Shown: piece by piece, positions 59,758 to 64,000 of the stretch
Numbering within the stretch: the first letter of the stretch is position 1
How the letters are laid out: the number at the start of each line of letters is the position of its first letter
Assembly (NCBI GenBank): GCA_963665555.2
Contig: OY762308.1
Coordinates: 2,170,001-2,234,000 of the forward strand
DNA length: 64,000 nt
DNA from: CAXXXW01 sp963665555
Lineage (GTDB): Bacteria; Pseudomonadota; Alphaproteobacteria; Thalassobaculales; Thalassobaculaceae
Direction of reading: 5' to 3'
Made by a program: the position numbers and the translations under genes
Notes under the pieces: model-generated
Seen by the model: the letters and a program-made list of their open reading frames with translations, nothing else
Told to the model about the DNA's origin: nothing
Database searches by the model: none

Positions 59758-60710
59758 CGCCCCGCCCCTTCCGGCCCCGAAAGTTCCAGCGCGCGGCGAT
59801 AGACGGCGGCGCGGGGCGCGCCGGTTTCGGCGGCGGCCGCGCGGGCCGCGTCCCGCACCGACCCGCCGGCCAGCGCGCGCCGGAGCGCGGCGTCGATCTC
59901 CGCCGCCGTCGCGGCTTCGCGGGCGCGCTCCGGCGGGCCGAAAAGGGCCACCGCCTCGCCCCGGGGCGGGCCGGCCGCGCCGTAATGGGCCGCGAGTTCG
60001 GCGGCCGTCCCCTCGCGCACCTCCTCGTGCAGCTTGGTCAGCTCCCGCGCCACCGCCGCGCGCCGGCCGGGCAGCAGCGCCGCCGCGTCCGCCATCAGCG
60101 CGGCCAGGCGCCGGGGCGATTCGAGGAAGACCAGCGTCGCGTCCAACCCCGCCAGCGCGCCCAGCGCGCGCCGCCGCGCCGCCGCCCTCGGCGGGAGGAA
60201 GCCGCCGAAATAGAACCTGTCCGTCGGCAGGCCGGAAACCGTCAGCGCCGCCACCGGCGCGGTGGGGCCGGGGACGGTCGAGACCGGGATGCCCTCGTCG
60301 CGGCAGGCGCGGACCAGCCGGTATCCCGGATCGGAGATCGCCGGCGTCCCGGCGTCGCTGACCAGCGCGATCCGCGCGCCCGCGCGCAGCCGGGCCAGCA
60401 CGCCCGGCCGGACCCGCGCGGCGTTGTGCTCATGGTAGCTCGAAAGCGGTGTCGAGACGCCGTGCGCCACCGCCAGCTTGCGCGTCACGCGGGTGTCCTC
60501 GCACAGCACGAGGTCGGCCGCCCGCAACGCCTCCGCCGCGCGGCGGGACATGTCGGCGAGGTTGCCGATCGGCGTCGCCACCAGCACGAGGCCGGGCGCG
60601 AGCGGGGAGACGGCCGCGCCCTCGCCGTCCGGGCCGTGTTTACTCCCGCCCCGGGCTTCTCTAGCGTCGGGAGCGGGGGACGCTGGCGGGGAGGCGGGAT
60701 GTGACGGCAT
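59754..60710 (-). CDS. rsmI: 16S rRNA (cytidine1402-2'-O)-methyltransferase RsmI
   Basis: 318 residues. SAM-binding tetrapyrrole-methylase fold: LVLVATPIGNLADMSRRAA, LVLCEDTRVTRKLA, VSDAGTPAISDPGYRL. The first ~38 residues are a low-complexity extension, and its ATG lies 10 nt inside the divergent LpoA-like gene; a later start was not found. Coupled to yraN. Confidence 0.95.
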   Translation of the reverse strand: MPSHPASPPASPAPDAREARGGSKHGPDGEGAAVSPLAPGLVLVATPIGNLADMSRRAAEALRAADLVLCEDTRVTRKLAVAHGVSTPLSSYHEHNAARVRPGVLARLRAGARIALVSDAGTPAISDPGYRLVRACRDEGIPVSTVPGPTAPVAALTVSGLPTDRFYFGGFLPPRAAARRRALGALAGLDATLVFLESPRRLAALMADAAALLPGRRAAVARELTKLHEEVREGTAAELAAHYGAAGPPRGEAVALFGPPERAREAATAAEIDAALRRALAGGSVRDAARAAAAETGAPRAAVYRRALELSGPEGAGR

Positions 60711-62080
60711 GGATCGCGGTTTCGCGCCGGGCGGCGTCGGGAAGGGGCTTCCGGCGCGCGCGCCATTGCCTCGCGCCGGCGCTGCTGGCGTGGGCGCTGG
60801 CCGCCGGAGGATGCCAACCCGTGACGGTAGCCCGGGACGCGGGCGCCGGTCCAGCCGTTCCCGAACCGGCGGCGGTCCGCGAGCCGGCGCGCGCCGAACC
60901 GGCCCCGCCGCCCGAACCGGACGCGCCGCGCATCGAGCCGGACCCGCCGCGCGTCGCCTTCCTGGCGCCCCTGTCGGGACGGGGCGCGCGCGCCGGCCGG
61001 GCGCTGCTCGACGCCGCGCAACTCGCGCTGTTCGAGGCGGCGGGGGACGACCTCGAACTCCTGGTCCACGACACCGGCGGCGCGCCCGCCGGCGCGGCGG
61101 AAGCGGCGCGGCGCGCCATCGCGGACGGCGCCCGCCTCATCCTCGGCCCGCTCTTCGCCGAATCGGCCCGCGCGGCCGGCGAGGCGGCGGCCGGGACCGG
61201 GGTCGGCGTCATCGGCTTCTCGAACGACCGCGGCGTCGCCGGGAACGGCGTGTACGTGTTCGGCTTCCTGCCCGAACAGCAGGCCCGGCGCGCGGTGCGC
61301 GCGGCGGCAGCGGAGGGGCGGCGCGCGCTCGCCATCCTCGCGCCGTCGGGGCCGTTCGGCGAGCGGGTCGCCGAGGCCGCGCGCGACGCGGCGGAACGCT
61401 CCGGCATGTCGATCGCGCGGATCGCCTTCCACGACGCGGACGAGCCGGACCTGGCGGCGCTGGCGCGCGACTTCGCCGATTACGACCGGCGCAAGGCGGC
61501 GCTGGAGGCGCAGCGGACGCTGCTCGCCAGGGCGGACGACCCGATCTCCCGGCGCGCGCTCGACCGCCTGTCCGGCCTCGACACGCTGGGCGACCCGCCC
61601 TACGACGCGGTGTTCCTGCCCGCCGGCGGCACGCGGCTGCTGGAGATCGCGCCGCTGCTCGCCTTCTACGATGTCGATCCGGCGCGGGTGCGGCTGCTGG
61701 GAACCGCGCGGTGGGACGAGACGCCGGGGATCGGCGCGGAGCCGGCGCTGGCCGGCGGGCGCTACGCGGCGGCCGCGCCCGGGGGCCGGCGCGCCTTCGC
61801 CGAGAAGTTCGCCCGCGCCTATGGCGAGGCGCCGCCCCGGCTGGCGTCGCTCGGCTACGACGCGATGCTGCTGGCGATCGCGCTCTCCTACCAGGAGGGC
61901 GGCGCGGATTACGGCCCGGCGGCGCTGACCGGCGCCGGGGGGTTCGCGGGCGCGGACGGGATTTTCCGCCTGCTGCCCGACGGGACCAACCGGCGCGGCC
62001 TCGCGGTGATGGAGGTCGGCGACCGGGAGGTCCGCGTCATCGACCCGGCGCCGGCGCGGTTCGCGGAGGAGGGGTCGTGA
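60701..62080 (+). CDS. Penicillin-binding protein activator (LpoA/LppC-like lipoprotein)
   Basis: 459 residues from a GTG. Lipoprotein signal ending LAAGGC (about residue 38), a Pro/Glu-rich linker and a periplasmic-binding-protein-like domain (VAFLAPLSGRGARAGRALLD, ILGPLFAESARAAG, GIGAEPALAGGRYAA). Homologues stimulate PBP1A at the outer-membrane side. Starts 10 nt inside the rsmI gene on the other strand. Convergent with and overlapping hemW by 44 bp at the 3' end. Confidence 0.88.
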   Translation: MTAWIAVSRRAASGRGFRRARHCLAPALLAWALAAGGCQPVTVARDAGAGPAVPEPAAVREPARAEPAPPPEPDAPRIEPDPPRVAFLAPLSGRGARAGRALLDAAQLALFEAAGDDLELLVHDTGGAPAGAAEAARRAIADGARLILGPLFAESARAAGEAAAGTGVGVIGFSNDRGVAGNGVYVFGFLPEQQARRAVRAAAAEGRRALAILAPSGPFGERVAEAARDAAERSGMSIARIAFHDADEPDLAALARDFADYDRRKAALEAQRTLLARADDPISRRALDRLSGLDTLGDPPYDAVFLPAGGTRLLEIAPLLAFYDVDPARVRLLGTARWDETPGIGAEPALAGGRYAAAAPGGRRAFAEKFARAYGEAPPRLASLGYDAMLLAIALSYQEGGADYGPAALTGAGGFAGADGIFRLLPDGTNRRGLAVMEVGDREVRVIDPAPARFAEEGS

Positions 62081-63290
62081 CCGCGCCCTCCGGCGGCCGC
62101 AACGCGCCGAGCAGCAGGCGCAGCACGCCGTCGAGGCGCTGGCGGCCGGCGGCGGTGGCGCGCAGGCGTTCCCCGTCCAGCGCCAGGTAGCCCTCGCCGA
62201 GCAGCGGATCGAGCGCGCCGCCGGCGAACAGCGCCTCGACCGGCCGGCCCGCCGCCGCCGCCGCCAGACGGGCGCGCGGCACGCCCTCGGCGAGCCTGAG
62301 GCCCATCGTCAGCATGTCGGCGAGGTGCTCGGCCGCGCCGACTTCCGTGTCGTCGGCGATCGCGTGGCCGTCCCGCTCCACCCGCTCCAGCCAGGCGCCC
62401 GGCGCCCGGCGGGTCCGCGTCGCGCGCCGCGCGCCGTTCTCGAAAAAGCGGCCGTGCGCGCCGGGGCCGACGCCGATCCAGTCGCCCGTGCGCCAGTAGG
62501 CGAGGTTGTGGCGGCACTCGGCGCCGGGGACGGCGTGGTTGGAGATTTCGTAGGCCGGCCGGCCGGACTCCTCCAGCATCGCCCGCGTTTCCTCGTAAAG
62601 CGCGCCCGCCGCGTCGTCGTCCGGGAGCGCGAAGTCGCCGCGCCGGTGCGCCGCGAGGAAGGGCGTGCCCCGCTCGATCGTCAACTGGTAGAGCGACAGG
62701 TGCTCCCCGGCGAGCGCGAGCGCGCGGCGCAACTCCTCCCGCCAGGCGGCGAGCCCCTGTCCGGGCCGGGCGTAGATCAGGTCGAAGGACACGCGGGGGA
62801 AGCGCGCATGGGCCGCCTCCACCGCCGCGACGGCCTCGCGCGCGTCGTGTCCGCGCCCCAGGAAGCGCAGCGCCGCGTCGTCCAGCGCCTGCACGCCGAG
62901 GGAGACGCGGCCGATCCCGGCGGCGCGGAACCCGTCGAGCCGGGCGGCCTCGACCGAGGTGGGGTTGGCCTCCAGCGTCGTCTCCAGGTCCGGCCCGGCC
63001 GGCCACAACCGCCGCGCCGCGCCGAGGACCGCCTCGACGGTGCGCGGGTCCATCAGCGAGGGCGTGCCGCCGCCGAAAAACACGCTCGCCAGCCGCCGGC
63101 CGGGAACGCGCCGCGCCATCGCCTCCAGCTCCCGCAGTAGCGCGCGGCGCCAGCGCCCGTGGTCGATCGCGCCGGCGACATGGCTGTTGAAATCGCAATA
63201 CGGGCATTTCGAGAGGCAGAACGGCCAGTGCACATAAAGCGCGAGCGGGCCGCCGTCCGCGCCCTCCCCGCCGGCGCCGCGCGGCGTCAC
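62037..63290 (-). CDS. hemW: Radical SAM heme chaperone HemW
   Basis: 417 residues. Radical-SAM motif C-x3-C-x2-C in PFCLSKCPYCDFNSH; FFGGGTPSLM and SLGVQALDDAALRFLGRGH are typical HemW/HemN. It lacks the extra Cys-containing features of oxygen-independent coproporphyrinogen oxidase, so HemW is preferred. Start overlaps rdgB stop by 4 nt. Confidence 0.93.
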   Translation of the reverse strand: MTPRGAGGEGADGGPLALYVHWPFCLSKCPYCDFNSHVAGAIDHGRWRRALLRELEAMARRVPGRRLASVFFGGGTPSLMDPRTVEAVLGAARRLWPAGPDLETTLEANPTSVEAARLDGFRAAGIGRVSLGVQALDDAALRFLGRGHDAREAVAAVEAAHARFPRVSFDLIYARPGQGLAAWREELRRALALAGEHLSLYQLTIERGTPFLAAHRRGDFALPDDDAAGALYEETRAMLEESGRPAYEISNHAVPGAECRHNLAYWRTGDWIGVGPGAHGRFFENGARRATRTRRAPGAWLERVERDGHAIADDTEVGAAEHLADMLTMGLRLAEGVPRARLAAAAAGRPVEALFAGGALDPLLGEGYLALDGERLRATAAGRQRLDGVLRLLLGALRPPEGAVTTPPPRTAPAPGR

Positions 63291-63952
63291 GGCGCGGGTC
63301 CGAGCGACCGGGCCAGCAGTTTCGCGAAGGCGTCGGCCCGGTGGCTGACCGAATGCTTCCAGGCCGGGTCGGCCTCGCCGAACGTGCTTTCGCTCCCCCG
63401 GGGGAGGAAGATCGGGTCGTAGCCGAAGCCGTTCGCGCCGCGCGGCGGCCAGACGACCGCGCCCTCGACCCGGCCCTCGACCGTCTCGACATGCCCGTCG
63501 GGCCAGGCGAGGCAGAGGGCGCAGACGAAGCGCGCGCCGCGCCCGGCGGCGTCCTCCGGAGGGTGGCCGGCGGCGGCGAGCGCGTCGTTCACCCGGGCCA
63601 TGGCGCGGGCGAAATCCCGCTCCGGCCCGGCCCAGCGGGCGGAGTAAATCCCCGGCGCGCCGCCGAGCGCGTCCACCGCGAGGCCCGAATCGTCCGCCAG
63701 CGCCGGCCGGTTCGAGGCCCGCGCCGCCGCCAGCGCCTTCAGCTCCGCGTTGCCGGCGAAGGAGTCCGCCGTCTCCTCCGGCTCCGGCAGGCCGAGATCG
63801 GCGGCCGGGATCGCGCGCACGCCGCGCGGCGCCAGCAACTCCGCGATCTCGCGCGCCTTGCCGGGGTTGTGCGTCGCCGCCACCAGTTCGGCGCCGTCGA
63901 ACCGCCGCCCCGCCGCGCCGCCGGGAGGGGGAGACGCCACGGCCGGAGCCAT
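63287..63952 (-). CDS. rdgB: dITP/XTP pyrophosphatase RdgB (HAM1)
   Basis: 221 residues. Substrate motif LVAATHNPGKAREIAELL, catalytic Asp in ALADDSGLAVDALGGAPG, and ANGFGYDPIFLPRG; C-terminal KHSVSHRADAFAKL. Cleans non-canonical purine nucleotides. Follows rph as in most Proteobacteria, with a 5-nt gap. Confidence 0.97.
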   Translation of the reverse strand: MAPAVASPPPGGAAGRRFDGAELVAATHNPGKAREIAELLAPRGVRAIPAADLGLPEPEETADSFAGNAELKALAAARASNRPALADDSGLAVDALGGAPGIYSARWAGPERDFARAMARVNDALAAAGHPPEDAAGRGARFVCALCLAWPDGHVETVEGRVEGAVVWPPRGANGFGYDPIFLPRGSESTFGEADPAWKHSVSHRADAFAKLLARSLGPAP

Positions 63953-63957
63953 CGCCG

Positions 63958-64000
63958 CTACCCGGTCCCGAGCGCGGCCTTCTGGCGCGCCACCAGGTCC
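63958..64000 (-). CDS. rph: Ribonuclease PH, extreme C-terminus (cut by window edge)
   Basis: The last 13 codons and stop: DLVARQKAALGTG. The L-V-x-x-Q-x-A-A-L pattern is the usual C-terminal tail of RNase PH, and rph-rdgB-hemW is a conserved order. Too short for certainty on sequence alone. Confidence 0.75.
   Translation of the reverse strand, partial: DLVARQKAALGTG

Overview
The window is chromosomal DNA of very high G+C content (well above 65% by eye), coding-dense, with many 4-nt start/stop overlaps and several GTG/TTG starts. Gene order places it in the Alphaproteobacteria, probably a free-living or marine Rhodospirillales-like lineage: rph-rdgB-hemW, rsmI-yraN-gshB, zapA-(6S RNA)-fthC, yebC-ruvCAB-ybgC-tolQRAB-pal-cpoB-tilS-ftsH-folP-glmM, and tkt-gap-class I fba-thiE. 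No phage, IS element, integrase or CRISPR array is visible. The assignment rests on synteny and protein resemblance, not on a database search.

Layout. 0-2 kb: rplU-rpmA with an intrinsic terminator before obg (cut by the window edge), a tRNA-Ser(CGA) and small proteins. 2-8 kb: LarA-like protein, PhyH-type dioxygenase, orphan TauB/SsuB-type ABC ATPase, rhodanese, TauE/SafE sulfite exporter and a TIGR02186-type membrane protein. 8-13 kb: PlsB-like acyltransferase, alpha/beta hydrolase, acyl-CoA ligase, universal stress protein. 13.3-15.2 kb: an accessory pair, an AAA/ABC-type ATPase with an AT-rich central segment plus a TOPRIM/DUF4276-like partner, which looks like an abortive-infection module. 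15.2-19.9 kb: soeABC, the cytoplasmic membrane-bound sulfite dehydrogenase. 20-24 kb: an MFS carrier and a 928-residue protein made only of RTX calcium-binding repeats, with an unusual 5' region (G11 tract, 22-bp palindrome, 18-nt tandem repeat).

24.6-31 kb: hypothetical protein, sulfotransferase, phzF, alaX, threonine dehydratase-like enzyme, thiD, glmM. 30.9-31.7 kb: an AT-rich two-gene Panacea-type toxin-antitoxin candidate inserted between folP and glmM. 31.8-45.2 kb: the long leftward block for folate, FtsH, tRNA-Ile lysidine synthesis, Tol-Pal, Ruv and YebC. 45.3-47.6 kb: ymdB, fthC, 6S RNA, zapA and a DUF4164-like gene. 47.8-53 kb (rightward): tkt, gap, fba, thiE, DUF350; pgk, often found between gap and fba, is missing. 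53-57 kb: GMC oxidoreductase, a 29-residue membrane peptide behind a promoter flanked by two operators, a secreted nuclease behind a second pair of phased operators, and a PIN toxin with its upstream antitoxin candidate. 56.9-64 kb: gshB, SirB1-like, BON lipoprotein, yraN, rsmI, LpoA/LppC-like lipoprotein, hemW, rdgB and the 3' end of rph.

Two functional themes stand out. Organosulfur/sulfite handling (dioxygenase + TauB-like ATPase, rhodanese, TauE, SoeABC) spans 4-20 kb. Three separate two-gene conflict-type modules (ATPase/TOPRIM-like, Panacea/TM protein, PIN/antitoxin) are lodged among housekeeping operons.
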